Notes: generated from the letters alone by a model not told the origin. DNA of 64,000 nt from Gigantopelta aegis (GCF_016097555.1 NC_054702.1:62734650-62798649), one strand, 5' to 3'; positions 45,739-57,579 are shown, counted from the stretch's first letter. Made by a program: numbers and translations.

Positions 45739-45849
45739 AGGTCCTCACAAGTAGGCTAACAGGTCCATTTCTGGGGTGGCTTAGATTATATGGATCATCA
45801 ACTTAGGTAGCCCGATTACTCTGGTACCCGCATTGGGCGTATGGTTAAA

Positions 45850-45936
45850 AAGTTAAAGTTTCTTTTGTTTAACGACACCACTAGAACATTGATTTATTAA
45901 TCATCGACTATTGGATGTCAAGCACTTGGTAATTCT

Positions 45937-45976
<40 letters not shown>

Positions 45977-46315
45977 GGCTAAAAAACAACAACCCTATCA
46001 CGTAGATCTAAATTGATGTCTACGTAAAATTTATAATTTCAAATCATAAACATTTAGGCCTACATATTGCTTCGGACCCCCCCCCCCCCCCTTACCTAAA
46101 AAAAAATCCGCCTCTGCTAGTCTTAGAGAGGAAACCTGCTACATTGTTCCATTGCACCGTCCCACAGACAGAATAACACAGGTTTTGATATACCAATCGT
46201 GGTGCACTGAATGGAACGAGAAATAACCCAATGGATACACTGACGGGGATCGATCTGACAGATCGTGCATCAAGCGAGCGCGTTAAAAACCACTGTGCTA
46301 CGTCCCGCCCATGGC
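45850..46315 (-). repeat. SINE family B interrupted by a (CA)n and C-run segment
   Basis: Tail at 45850-45940 (GACACCACTAGAACATTGAT); core and head at 46120-46315 (GTCCCACAGACAGAATAACA, GGGGATCGATCTGAC). Between them lie (CA)n at 45941-45974, unique DNA and a C-run at 46077-46091. Confidence 0.8.
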
Positions 46316-46383
46316 TGGTTATAATGATCATTGAAACAATGAAATAGAAGACCTGCTGTCACCTCCAATCCTCCCCTTATCCA

Positions 46384-46465
46384 ATCTAATTAAAATTAGC
46401 TCCACTTGTTAATTACTATTAGGCCTACCTGAGTGTAGGCCAGTAGAGAGCTAATTTTAATCAGA
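46384..46465 (+). repeat. Short inverted-repeat element
   Basis: AATCTAATTAAAATTAGCTC pairs with GAGCTAATTTTAATCAGATT around TAGGCCTACCTGAGTGTAGG. Probably a miniature element. Confidence 0.75.
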
Positions 46466-46514
46466 TTGCCTTTATCAATATAAGGGTAGGGCTGGTGGTG
46501 ACTCGTATCGAGCT

Positions 46515-46970
46515 ACCATTACATGGGCTACTCTTTTCGATTTATTAGCAGCAAGAACTATTTTATATACATTATCCCTTAGACAGGGTAGTACATACCT
46601 CGGCCTTTGTTACATCAGCAGTGTTTCTGCCATATTTGGGTATGGCGCTTTGAAATTGAATAAAACCACAGTCAAACAGGAGGTATGGGGGCCTCTGCAG
46701 AAAGAAAATGGGTTAATTTTAGGGTTAGAATTTTAGGGTTAGAATTTTAGGGTAATTAATTTTGTTAAAAGGTTAACTGCAAAAAATTAAATTTGCAAAA
46801 CAATTTGGGTATGGCGCCATACCCGTTTTACCCTCTGGCAGAAACCCTGATCAGTCGTGGAGCACTGGCTGGAACGATAAATTGTCCATTTGGCGCACCA
46901 ACAGGAATCGACCCTAGATCGACTACGCATCAGGCGAACTCTTTAACACTGGGCTACGTCTCGGCCGATT
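46515..46970 (-). repeat. SINE family A carrying a MITE
   Basis: GGGCTACTCTTTTCGATTTA and CTTAGACAGGGTAGTACATA, then, beyond the inserted element at 46619-46849, TCGTGGAGCACTGGCTGGAA and GGAATCGACCCTAGATCGAC to the tRNA-like head. Confidence 0.85.
46619..46849 (+). mobile_element. MITE (CAGGGTTTCTGCC), copy 1, inside a SINE
   Basis: Ends CAGTGTTTCTGCC and GGCAGAAACCCTG; inner arms GGGTATGGCGC and GCGCCATACCC. Flanked by ATCAG (46614-46618, 46850-46854); removing it restores the SINE. Second copy at 58181-58515. Confidence 0.9.
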
Positions 46971-46979
46971 AAGGCCTAC

Positions 46980-47820
46980 TTTTATTATGCACTGAGCATT
47001 TTTGCTTTTATCTCATCGGCATGTTCCCATGTTTTGTTTACATCGGAAATAATATAGAAACTGAAATAGCATTTGCGCTTGCGTGGCATCGCCATTGGCC
47101 AATGAACTTTCGTGCATGCAGTCTGGTGTACTGTTTGTTGTGGATTCTGTTCTTCCAGCTGTCATAATATGTATGTTGTATGCTTAATGTTTATTTTATT
47201 TTACTTTCTTTATAGGAATCGAATAAGCTGTTTCATATTTTCGCTTAAGACCTGAATGTTCGTTCGATTTCCACGTATGACCACTATTTTATTATCTCGT
47301 AACCGGATTACGTTGGTACCCCGTGGGCCGTTGTCGTCATGTGCTAGTTCTAGTAGTCGAAACGGACGTAGACACTTTCTAAGAAAGTGTGTGGACAATT
47401 CACTTGTACTAGTGCTAGTTGTTGTCGGATATATCTGCCGCCCACTATGTCAATTCAATTCGGAAGGACTTTCCTTTGGCACTGTCACTAACCCTAACTC
47501 TATTTATTATTTATATAGTATCGGTATTTATGATAAGTAATTATATAGTTCATCAAGATAAACGTCTCCGGCACGATATTTATTATTGTGATGTTTATTG
47601 CTGAGTTCCAGTAAATGTCAAAATGTTAAAAAACGGACCGTAGACATTTACCTTGGTGAACTAGTAATTATAATGTTCTTTATTATACGTGACAGTACAA
47701 AGGAAAGCCCTACCTTCAATTCAGTTCAATTCAAGAGAATTAAGGTGCACATTCAGAGCAAGCTTTTGTAGTGTACGCCTGTCCTGGGCACAAACTGATT
47801 ACATTTCATTTATACTTATT
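46980..47820. other. No gene supported
   Basis: Frames at 47256-47540 (+) and 47210-47398 (-) overlap and neither resembles a known family. An ATTGGCCAAT (inverted CCAAT pair) near 47095 is promoter-like but isolated. Confidence 0.4.
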
Positions 47821-47824
47821 TTTG

Positions 47825-48440
47825 TGGAATCTGGGTCGTTTCGCCCTAAAACCATTTCGAACCCTGTGTTGTTTCACCCTTAGACCCGTTCACCCAGGGT
47901 TGGTTTGTTCTAAATCGCCCCAAAAGTGAGTCGATTTTATATTTATTAGTCTAATTTGTTTTGTTTTGTTTATAATACTGTGTTCATGAGCCACAACTAA
48001 AGTTCATGACAACTGAAAATTATTTCACTCTTGACATAAATTTGATAATAACTGGAAACTCGTTTATTATCCTCGATTTATTGTATGTGTATGTCCTGCA
48101 TGCAGTGTAATATGTTAAAAAATTATTTTAAATTATTATATTAGACCCACTAGGCCTACCATAAAAAAGATGGAACAAATAAAAACAAAGAAAGGAATTG
48201 TTTTATTTCCAGCAGATGTTTCAGCCTGAAAAGAAAAGAAGAAAAAAAAAATTAAACATTACTTTTTATCTAGATATAATAAATCAATGAATAAATATTT
48301 TATTAACAAAATAAAAATTAGGGCGAAACGACCCTACATGGGGGCGAACCGACTCAGTTATTGGTACGAATGGACTCGGGTCGAAACGACACGGGTGATC
48401 TAGTCATAGGGGCGAAACGACCTATTACCTTTTTGTGCCT
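47825..48440 (+). repeat. GGCGAAACGAC-motif repeat region
   Basis: Left part in reverse (GGGTCGTTTCGCCCTAAAAC, CAAATCGCCCCAAAAGTGAG), right part forward (AGGGCGAAACGACCCTACAT, GGGGCGAACCGACTC, TAGGGGCGAAACGACC). The two arms face each other about 0.4 kb apart. A related arm lies at 52590-52735 and its duplicate at 55097-55242. Confidence 0.75.
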
Positions 48441-49468
48441 ATTACCGGTAAGGTTCAAATACGCTGTCATGGGCACGCATCTCAACTATCTTGGCTCTGT
48501 CCAGGATTGTGTATTTGTGGTTGGTGACAGAGAAGTCAGTTTACCTAACCTATTATTGGTTTTGTCCTATGGAGTCCTTAAACTCTTTTTGGGTAGGAGA
48601 CTGTACCGGGATGTGAATCCCCTAATGGCCTTATACCACAGACCATGTCAAACTCGGTCCTCAGTCAGTTGATTCGGTTACCAGTCATATCGTCGCAGGT
48701 ATCCCACTCACTAACACCAAACATTAGAGACAAGACATTTAAAATTTAATTGTTGTCTGTTTTGAGGATTTAATGCCCAATAACGCTAATTCTTTGATGT
48801 TTCTATTTACCCCGTTTACTTGTTTATTTAAGGCACAGCTTCCTTCTTACGCGGGGACAATATGATGCGGGGTCATTATGATTGCAGTGATAGAAATAAA
48901 ACAAATTAACTTGTCCACCAGACAAGTATACCACAAAATCTTTTTGTCCACCAATATTTTCACTTGTCCATGTATGCAGGACAGGAGGTGGATGCAGAAG
49001 GAAAAGTTAAAGCCCTTGGCTTTTCTTTTTAAACCAATTCGCTTGTTACTCTTCACTTCAGATTGCATCTAATTTTGTGACTCAGATAACTGCAACAAAT
49101 TGTAGAATTTTTTTACAGTCGAGATAGTTTCAGTGTGAAACAAAAGTCATAAAAAATTAGTGTTTTTGTTTAGGATTCAATGAAAACAGTTAAATTGTTC
49201 TTGAGTACATTCCATTCAGAACACGTCACTGGTTTTCAACTTTCACTTTCAGCTGAAGGCCTGGAAATAATTGTTTGGCGGTGCTTGTCGAAATAACCTA
49301 TTATAAATGAAAATGTGACTCACCAAATGTTAAAATAATGTTACTGCTGTCCTTTAGTAATCATGTACTGTTATGTATACTAGTACGTACTACTACTAGT
49401 TTACATGATGCAGTGAATCTCCTCTAAACAAATTGGGCCCAAATAAGTTTACAGGGGAATTGACTTAA

Positions 49469-50142
49469 AGGGACACACCCTAGTTACGGCTATTTGTTAA
49501 CCATTACAGCGTTGTTTTTCGCTATTAAACCCCATTTTTCACAAATAAAATTGCACTTTACTTACATTTTATTATTTAGAATACACATTTCCATTCACCT
49601 GAAGTGCTTTTTGGTAATCCTGATGTTTGTAAAACCACGAAATGCATTTTTTGCATTTATCGTTTTATTCGGTTTGTTTTCTCGTGCACGGTTCGCGCAA
49701 TCAACATCCGATTTGTTGTTGTTCATTTGTTAGATTTTTCTTCACAGTTCGTGAACATTTTCAGTAACAATAAAGTTCAGACAAGTAAGTGTCTCAATAC
49801 AAAACGTTACAAACCTTTAAAACCAATAATTTTGCTAAGTCTTACGATATCTGGAGAGGGGATACAACCAGGACAGAACAGTTGGAACATGTCCAGGAGA
49901 GTTGAAACGAACGCACCCCAAGTCTGTGAAATTTGTCGTGACGTAGGCATTGTTGTGACCTCAGAATACTAACTTTCAAAATTATTTCAAGCAATTGGGA
50001 CATGGGGATTCCCATGGTATTTATCGATATAAAACCTGCTTTTTCACTCCATTTGATAAAAACGTGATCTAAGTGTGTTACAGGTTTGTAGATTAACCAA
50101 ATTATAATTTATTTTCGCTGGATGGAACTAGGGTGTGCGGCT
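49469..50142 (+). mobile_element. TTAA MITE nested in the hAT-like element
   Basis: AGGGACACACCCTAGTT at left, inverted AACTAGGGTGTGCGGCT at right, flanked by TTAA (49465-49468, 50143-50146). TTAA duplication fits piggyBac or Kolobok types. The 122-codon frame at 49604-49972 is not recognised. Confidence 0.85.
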
Positions 50143-50149
50143 TTAAAAG

Positions 50150-51560
50150 TCTTTGTTGTATTCTGTGCAGAGCTATTAAATATGAATAAAGTAATAAAAC
50201 TGTCAAATAACAACTACAATCAAATGTGGTTAAATTGATGCAGTTTATAAGCACATAGCTTGGGAGGTCAGGGTGCGTTTTCATCATCAAACAAGTTGAC
50301 GTTTTGTCAAACTTTTGACATGTTGCAATTTCATTTGAAAATAAAATACTTTCGACATCTTTCCACGAATCCAAGCCGAAGTATTTACTTTGTTAAAGAC
50401 ACGTTAAAAACATAACAACTAAAAAATAAAATTCATGATTGTCCGGTCACTGCAGAAAGGCGTACAAGATCTAAACTAATTCCAATCACGGTCGCAACTC
50501 AAATAACTTTATAATAACAAAGCTAGTGATAACCATACTGACTAATGTGCACTTTACTTACTTCAAAATAAATGCTTCCATTTAACTTTAGATGCTTAAT
50601 TGACATTTGTCAAAAATGCAACACAAGCTGAAGTAAAGGTACCGTAGAGTGACAGCTAACCCGGAGCCTCGTCCAAGGTAATATTCTGCCATAAATGATG
50701 ACTGCTACCTGTGGGTCCGTGCGGTGTCAGACATACAATTTATATTAAATAAACACAATGGAACTATATGATTCATCTACTGTTCAGTTTAGAAGGATAG
50801 GCCAAAACATTCATTTAAAGGATGCGTAGGTCATTGAGCCATTCGCAATGCATTGGGATACCTCGGGTCTATTGATAGACATGGAAAACTTTTCCACGGA
50901 ACAGTTTCAAGTATAAGCATGTGCATGATATGGTAAAAAAACAAAAACAACCCACCTTTAAATATGCATTTTAAAATGTACTACATCGCACTGCTTCAAC
51001 ACAGAAATACTCTTGATATAAATTAAGTTTTTGTTTATCAAAGCTTGGCAAATGACACATTTGTACAGGGCAACATCCATGACTAGAAGCTTATTTAGGC
51101 CCGTAGGAACGATATCTGGAGTGGGAGATGGTCACAATCTCTATGGTGGGGAGACGAGCCATATTTTATCTTTTTTATTTATATAGAAAGGGCCTTTTAT
51201 TTCCAGACTTGTTCTGATAACAAATCAACAAGAAACCACGTGATCGGGCTTATCCCACCTTTTCACGAGTTTGTTGATCGATCGTAATTTTGTTTTGTCA
51301 TACACAATTATTTTTAAGTAACTTATTTCATAAAATTCACTGAAGAGATATATGTAAATATAACTTACACCTAAATAATAAAATGATAAATATTAACAGA
51401 TATGTTTTTTAATCATAGATTAACCCGTCTAACAGGATTTTTTTTTTATCACATTATCGATGATATAATCAGTAATACACATAAATCAAAGGAGAACTGA
51501 CTTTCACATTTGTGGTAAACAGATAACTACTTCATTTAAAAAAAAAGAAGTTTTTAAATA
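50150..51560. other. Interior of the hAT-like element
   Basis: Non-coding, AT-rich. It includes AACGATATCTGGAGTGGGAG near 51110, which recurs as AATGATATCTGGAGTGGGAG near 52009, so part of a second dispersed repeat is present. Confidence 0.5.
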
Positions 51561-52216
51561 CGAATGGTATCGAATATTATTTGTTGATCAAATAAATCAT
51601 TTATGTCAGCCGAGACATTCCGAGTGGGGAATTTGAAACTCAATCGATCTCCAAGGATTCCGAATATTCACGAGCTAAGACTATTGTTTATTTAATTTTC
51701 AAACCACGATATTTGTATAACATTTTGCGACAAGACACCACTGATTTAGTTTTTTTTAAAGTATAACCATTGCTAAAAATATGATACTGTTCTTAAAAAA
51801 TTTTTTTTACTTGTCCGCCAGATAACTACTACGGTAAATTATGCTTGTCCGAGTAAATTTTCACTTGTCAGGACAAACGGACAAGTGCTTATTTCGAATG
51901 CTGGATTGGTCACCACTGATTGTCTTCAACATTCGCTGGACTGGATTTTACACTACTCGGTAAACCATATTGCAACTTTTGTAATGAGTCAAAGTCAGGC
52001 CCATGGGAATGATATCTGGAGTGGGAGGCACAATTTCTAGTGGGGAGAGGGGAGGGGGAGATGGGCTGTTAACTGTCACATTTTTTGCCATGAGACTCAT
52101 GTTTCCATGTTCAAAATCACACACTCACATTCAAGATGTTAAATCTCCTGCCCTTAAAAATAATTTCTACACCAAAAATATTTATTGAATTGTCAAGATG
52201 TTACTAGTACATTCAG

Positions 52217-52273
52217 AATAGGTGGCCTTAAGGTCGACATTAAACAATAATGTCGACCTTAAGGCCACCTATT
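52217..52273 (+). repeat. 26-bp perfect hairpin, copy 1
   Basis: AATAGGTGGCCTTAAGGTCG at the start of the arm, a loop of AACAA, then the exact complement. Repeated at 54723-54779 in the second duplication copy. Confidence 0.97.
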
Positions 52274-52589
52274 TTTTATTAAATGGTTTTCCACAAAATA
52301 TATGTAGGTGGTCGAAATAAAAAAATAAAAAAAAGTTTTGGATCCATTTAAAAAAAAAAAAAATTCTGACCAATTTTTTTCTGTCGGAGGAAAAAAAAAC
52401 AAAATTCAAATCCAGATTATTCATCATGAACACACACACACACATATATGTTGCAAATGGATTTTATGGTTGCATGTACTTTCTCATTCACTACCATTCT
52501 GCTTCCCGGGTTTTACAGTATTTATATCTCGTTTAAATAACTAATGTGGATATATTCATGTTATTTCAAAACAATTACACTAATATATA

Positions 52590-52735
52590 ATCGGGGCGAA
52601 TCGACTCACTTTTGGGGCGAAACGACTCCGTACGAATAAGATTTTAGAACGGACCAACCCTGGGTGAACGGGTCTAAGGGCGAAACAACACAGGGTTCGA
52701 AATGGTTTGATGGCGAAACGACCGTGATTCAACAG
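52590..52735 (+). repeat. GGCGAAACGAC-motif arm (duplicated at 55097)
   Basis: GGGGCGAATCGACTCACTTT, TGGGGCGAAACGACTCCG and AAGGGCGAAACAACACAGGG form the inverted counterpart of 47830-47930. The chance minus-strand frame (52580-52783) is a by-product. Confidence 0.8.
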
Positions 52736-53310
52736 AAATTGGTCTGCACATGTTGTAATTTTACTGCTTTGGCATTCAGGCATATAAATACTGTATTATA
52801 CATAGATGCTTAGTGATTTATACTTTTGATATGTATTTATGATGTTGAATTAGTTAATACAGACATACTACGATAAACTGTTCAATTCTGCTACTTGAAA
52901 TTCTGATTTCCGCAAGTATCAATAACAACAACAACAAGATGGTGGCCATGCACCTGTTCACCCGCACAGTACACGGCAAAGTCAAAACGCAACGTACTTC
53001 TGAATAAATAATTTAACAAAGACAGAATATGATTTGACAAGTATAATTTTGGGAAAAATACCCTTGAATTACTTTTTTTATTTTTTATTTTTGGTCAGAA
53101 CGGCGGTAATTTTTTTTTTTTAAATGTAGATTTGCATTTTTATTTTTCCAGCGGGACTTTTTAATGAACTTCGGCGGATCCGTAAACCTATTAATCAAAA
53201 ACGACTGGCCTAAAGGGATAGTAAACTCAAACATGAATACCCGGACCACCAACACATACTGGCACTTCAAGAAATGAAAAACACATAATTTTATAGTTAA
53301 TAAAAAATTT

Positions 53311-53706
53311 AATGATGTTCCAAAGATCGATTATAGTTTAAAATTGATTGGTTTGGCTCTACCGATTTGATGATCGATTATAAACATCCATAATCGATTG
53401 TGTGGGAAAAGGTTAACTGTAATTGTACCTCCAATTTAGATGCTAGAATTGATTTAAATATGTTTGAGTTAAGTGTTTATTTTCATGTCTACATAGATAA
53501 AAAGATATATCAAATAGTTATTAAAGGTAAAATGTACCATTTGTAGGTTTCAGATCCCGGTGAACACGGCAATAGGTACATGACCCTTATTATTCAAATC
53601 CTTCTTATGTTCATATAATCCTAACTGATTGTGTAATCAAAAGTTGATTGGTTGGTGCCAACCGATTATAACCGATGATGGAATTCCAATTGATTCCCAA
53701 CACTAA
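53311..53706 (+). mobile_element. hAT-like fragment (GATCGATTATAG family)
   Basis: Left GATGTTCCAAAGATCGATTA and right TTCCAATTGATTCCCAACAC, with internal ATCGATT/AATCGAT motifs. The left part matches 31310-31435. Duplicated at 55818-56213. Confidence 0.65.
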
Positions 53707-53729
53707 TAAAAAAAATGTGATTATTCCTG

Positions 53730-54070
53730 CTAAGTGGGGATAGCCATTTTCTTTTGTGTTCGTTGCGTCCGGAATTCTAGCTTGGGGAGAAGTGACGTCA
53801 GCACAAAAGCAGTCATTTACGACAACGCGCTTTCATCAACCTGACTTGTAAAACAACATAAATGACTTGATAATATAATAAACTATTCAAATAAATATAT
53901 TTCAATTTGCATTAATAGAAGGAAATGGGGTTATAGTATTTTTCTCTCTTAAAAAATCCAGAGAGAAAATTCATATTATTAGGCCTATTGGTACGTTGGA
54001 GCAAAAACAACCACTCATGATACCCAAGTGATAATGTTCTTTTCTTTGGGACTATGTAATTGGTCACTTC
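53730..54070 (-). repeat. Piece related to the THAP-bearing TTAA element
   Basis: The reverse complement of about 53790-54070 aligns with 7230-7500 (GACCAATTACGTAGTACCAA against GACCAATTACATAGTCCCAA; shared TAGGCCTAATAATATG and AATACTATAACCCCATTTC). The copy-2 equivalent extends further, to about 56620. Confidence 0.85.
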
Positions 54071-56577
54071 TGGTATCGAATATTATTTGTTGATCAAATA
54101 AATCATTTATGTCAGCCGAGACATTCCGAGTGGGGAATTTGAAACTCAATCGATCTCCAAGGATTCCGAATATTCACGAGCTAAGACTATTGTTTATTTA
54201 ATTTTCAAACCACGATATTTGTATAACATTTTGCGACAAGACACCACTGATTTAGTTTTTTTTAAAGTATAACCATTGCTAAAAATATGATACTGTTCTT
54301 AAAAAATTTTTTTTACTTGTCCGCCAGATAACTACTACGGTAAATTATGCTTGTCCGAGTAAATTTTCACTTGTCAGGACAAACGGACAAGTGCTTATTT
54401 CGAATGCTGGATTGGTCACCACTGATTGTCTTCAACATTCGCTGGACTGGATTTTACACTACTCGGTAAACCATATTGCAACTTTTGTAATGAGTCAAAG
54501 TCAGGCCCATGGGAATGATATCTGGAGTGGGAGGCACAATTTCTAGTGGGGAGAGGGGAGGGGGAGATGGGCTGTTAACTGTCACATTTTTTGCCATGAG
54601 ACTCATGTTTCCATGTTCAAAATCACACACTCACATTCAAGATGTTAAATCTCCTGCCCTTAAAAATAATTTCTACACCAAAAATATTTATTGAATTGTC
54701 AAGATGTTACTAGTACATTCAGAATAGGTGGCCTTAAGGTCGACATTAAACAATAATGTCGACCTTAAGGCCACCTATTTTTTATTAAATGGTTTTCCAC
54801 AAAATATATGTAGGTGGTCGAAATAAAAAAATAAAAAAAAGTTTTGGATCCATTTAAAAAAAAAAAAAAATTCTGACCAATTTTTTTCTGTCGGAGGAAA
54901 AAAAAACAAAATTCAAATCCAGATTATTCATCATGAACACACACACACACATATATGTTGCAAATGGATTTTATGGTTGCATGTACTTTCTCATTCACTA
55001 CCATTCTGCTTCCCGGGTTTTACAGTATTTATATCTCGTTTAAATAACTAATGTGGATATATTCATGTTATTTCAAAACAATTACACTAATATATAATCG
55101 GGGCGAATCGACTCACTTTTGGGGCGAAACGACTCCGTACGAATAAGATTTTAGAACGGACCAACCCTGGGTGAACGGGTCTAAGGGCGAAACAACACAG
55201 GGTTCGAAATGGTTTGATGGCGAAACGACCGTGATTCAACAGAAATTGGTCTGCACATGTTGTAATTTTACTGCTTTGGCATTCAGGCATATAAATACTG
55301 TATTATACATAGATGCTTAGTGATTTATACTTTTGATATGTATTTATGATGTTGAATTAGTTAATACAGACATACTACGATAAACTGTTCAATTCTGCTA
55401 CTTGAAATTCTGATTTCCGCAAGTATCAATAACAACAACAACAAGATGGTGGCCATGCACCTGTTCACCCGCACAGTACACGGCAAAGTCAAAACGCAAC
55501 GTACTTCTGAATAAATAATTTAACAAAGACAGAATATGATTTGACAAGTATAATTTTGGGAAAAATACCCTTGAATTACTTTTTTTATTTTTTATTTTTG
55601 GTCAGAACGGCGGTAATTTTTTTTTTTTAAATGTAGATTTGCATTTTTATTTTTCCAGCGGGACTTTTTAATGAACTTCGGCGGATCCGTAAACCTATTA
55701 ATCAAAAACGACTGGCCTAAAGGGATAGTAAACTCAAACATGAATACCCGGACCACCAACACATACTGGCACTTCAAGAAATGAAAAACACATAATTTTA
55801 TAGTTAATAAAAAATTTAATGATGTTCCAAAGATCGATTATAGTTTAAAATTGATTGGTTTGGCTCTACCGATTTGATGATCGATTATAAACATCCATAA
55901 TCGATTGTGTGGGAAAAGGTTAACTGTAATTGTACCTCCAATTTAGATGCTAGAATTGATTTAAATATGTTTGAGTTAAGTGTTTATTTTCATGTCTACA
56001 TAGATAAAAAGATATATCAAATAGTTATTAAAGGTAAAATGTACCATTTGTAGGTTTCAGATCCCGGTGAACACGGCAATAGGTACATGACCCTTATTAT
56101 TCAAATCCTTCTTATGTTCATATAATCCTAACTGATTGTGTAATCAAAAGTTGATTGGTTGGTGCCAACCGATTATAACCGATGATGGAATTCCAATTGA
56201 TTCCCAACACTAATAAAAAAAATGTGATTATTCCTGCTAAGTGGGGATAGCCATTTTCTTTTGTGTTCGTTGCGTCCGGAATTCTAGCTTGGGGAGAAGT
56301 GACGTCAGCACAAAAGCAGTCATTTACGACAACGCGCTTTCATCAACCTGACTTGTAAAACAACATAAATGACTTGATAATATAATAAACTATTCAAATA
56401 AATATATTTCAATTTGCATTAATAGAAGGAAATGGGGTTATAGTATTTTTCTCTCTTAAAAAATCCAGAGAGAAAATTCATATTATTAGGCCTATTGGTA
56501 CGTTGGAGCAAAAACAACCACTCATGATACCCAAGTGATAATGTTCTTTTCTTTGGGACTATGTAATTGGTCACTTC
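54071..56577 (+). repeat. 2.5-kb tandem duplication, copy 2 (2,507 bp)
   Basis: Nearly identical to 51565-54070. The three junctions share only TG, so it looks like a microhomology tandem duplication, or an assembly duplication of one locus. Confidence 0.97.
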
Positions 56578-56620
56578 TGTGATTTTATATTGAAAAGTCT
56601 ACTTAATCAAGAGTTTTGCA
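56237..56620 (-). repeat. Piece related to the THAP-bearing TTAA element, longer copy
   Basis: Copy 2 equivalent of 53730-54070, but continuing past the duplication edge to CTACTTAATCAAGAGTTTTG, which matches the reverse of CTTGATTAAGTAGAC near 7200. The unduplicated original therefore extended to about 56620, and copy 1 is cut at 54070. Confidence 0.85.
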
Positions 56621-57000
56621 GTAACAGCACAATGGCTGATAAAGTCCTTAACCACCGGCTCGCCAGAAAGCATATTCACTGGGATGGTACAAAATGGTTG
56701 TGCCCATTATATATAACAGCTGTCACATTTAATTGTTTTATTAATTAAATATAATAATATACTTGATATTAAACAATAATGTGCATTATATATTGTTGAA
56801 TATGCATACCAGTCCAAAAGCCTTGAGTGAGCATCTCTTTAATCACATATAATGATAGGATTGTCTGAATAGTTTTTTATTTACTTTGTGAAATGGATAC
56901 CTAACTAACTTATGTCAAAACATTTCAAAGTTATTAAAACATGTTGATCAGGGAAATATATCATAAATGTCATATGTGAAACCTATTGTTACCAGGATTG

Positions 57001-57108
57001 ATACTTATAAAACTGAGTCTGAGACACTAATATCATGACAATGCCATACAAATTGTATGCATGTGGCATCATTAGAGATTGAGTCTGGACTCAAATATTA
57101 TGTAATAT
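57001..57108 (+). mobile_element. Palindromic MITE, worn sister of 12061-12186
   Basis: Shares GACACTAATATCATGACAA, GCCATACAAATTGTATG and CATCATTAGAGATTGAGTCT with the intron 4 MITE; the outer arms are decayed. Confidence 0.8.
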
Positions 57109-57164
57109 AATGTAACATTTAAGGGTTGACAGCTCTATATTTTTATCTTTATCAGTCCCCTACC

Positions 57165-57500
57165 AGTCTAACCGGAGGGGACTATAGGTTTCATCTTAGT
57201 CCATCCATCTGTCTGTCCCACATGTTTTCCGGATGTTTTTTGCAGAAGGCTTTGAGATATTGAGCTGAAATTTTGTGTATAGTTTCATCATGTACTGTTA
57301 CAGATCAGGTTTGACTTTCATGACGATTTACCCATTTTTGATGGAGTTATGGTCCTTGAACTTAGGAGATGTGAAAATTAGTTTTCCTGACTTTTTTTTT
57401 TTACCCACTTTTCAGAGTTATGGCCCTTGAATTTAGGAGATATGAAAAATTGTTGGACCCGGTAGGGGACATGTATTGCTTTAATAGTAATTTCAAAATG
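57165..57500 (+). repeat. Family R repeat
   Basis: CCGGAGGGGACTATAGGTTT, GAGCTGAAATTTTGTGTATA and GTAGGGGACATGTATTGCTT give the fullest start and end of this family in the window. Confidence 0.85.
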
Positions 57501-57579
57501 CTTGTTTATATACAGAGTAGAAAAAAACACCCATACATTTTTGCCTTCAAGTGTGGAAGTTCAGGCCTTATCCTCCTCC

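Larger units (their letters stand above)
48885..51903 (+). mobile_element. ~3.0-kb hAT-like element (ACTTGTCC family)
   Basis: Ends CAGTGATAGAAATAA and the inverted CAGCATTCGAAATAAGC; clustered ACTTGTCC/GGACAAG motifs lie at both ends. Flanked by GATTG (48880-48884, 51904-51908). No transposase frame is seen. A TTAA element is nested at 49469-50142. The right end (from 51565) is included in the tandem duplication. Confidence 0.7.
51565..54070 (+). repeat. 2.5-kb tandem duplication, copy 1 (2,506 bp)
   Basis: From TGGTATCGAATATTATTTG to GGTCACTTC. Every segment recurs at +2506/+2507. The only difference I found is the A-run near 52350, 14 A against 15. It contains the right end of the hAT-like element, a 26-bp hairpin, the GGCGAAACGAC arm, a hAT-like fragment (53311-53706), and a piece related to the THAP-bearing element (about 53730-54070). 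Confidence 0.97.

Noticed and set aside
47210-47540. Overlapping frames on both strands
   Set aside because: Neither resembles a protein family, and the two strands cannot both be real; kept only as unassigned DNA.
48361-48672. 103-codon frame starting in GGCGAAACGAC repeats
   Set aside because: Its start is inside the repeat arm, and the rest matches nothing known.
52003-52188. Open frames MGMISGVGGT... duplicated at 54509, and two minus-strand frames duplicated 2.5 kb apart
   Set aside because: They are kept only because the whole 2.5-kb block is duplicated; they overlap repeats and match no family.
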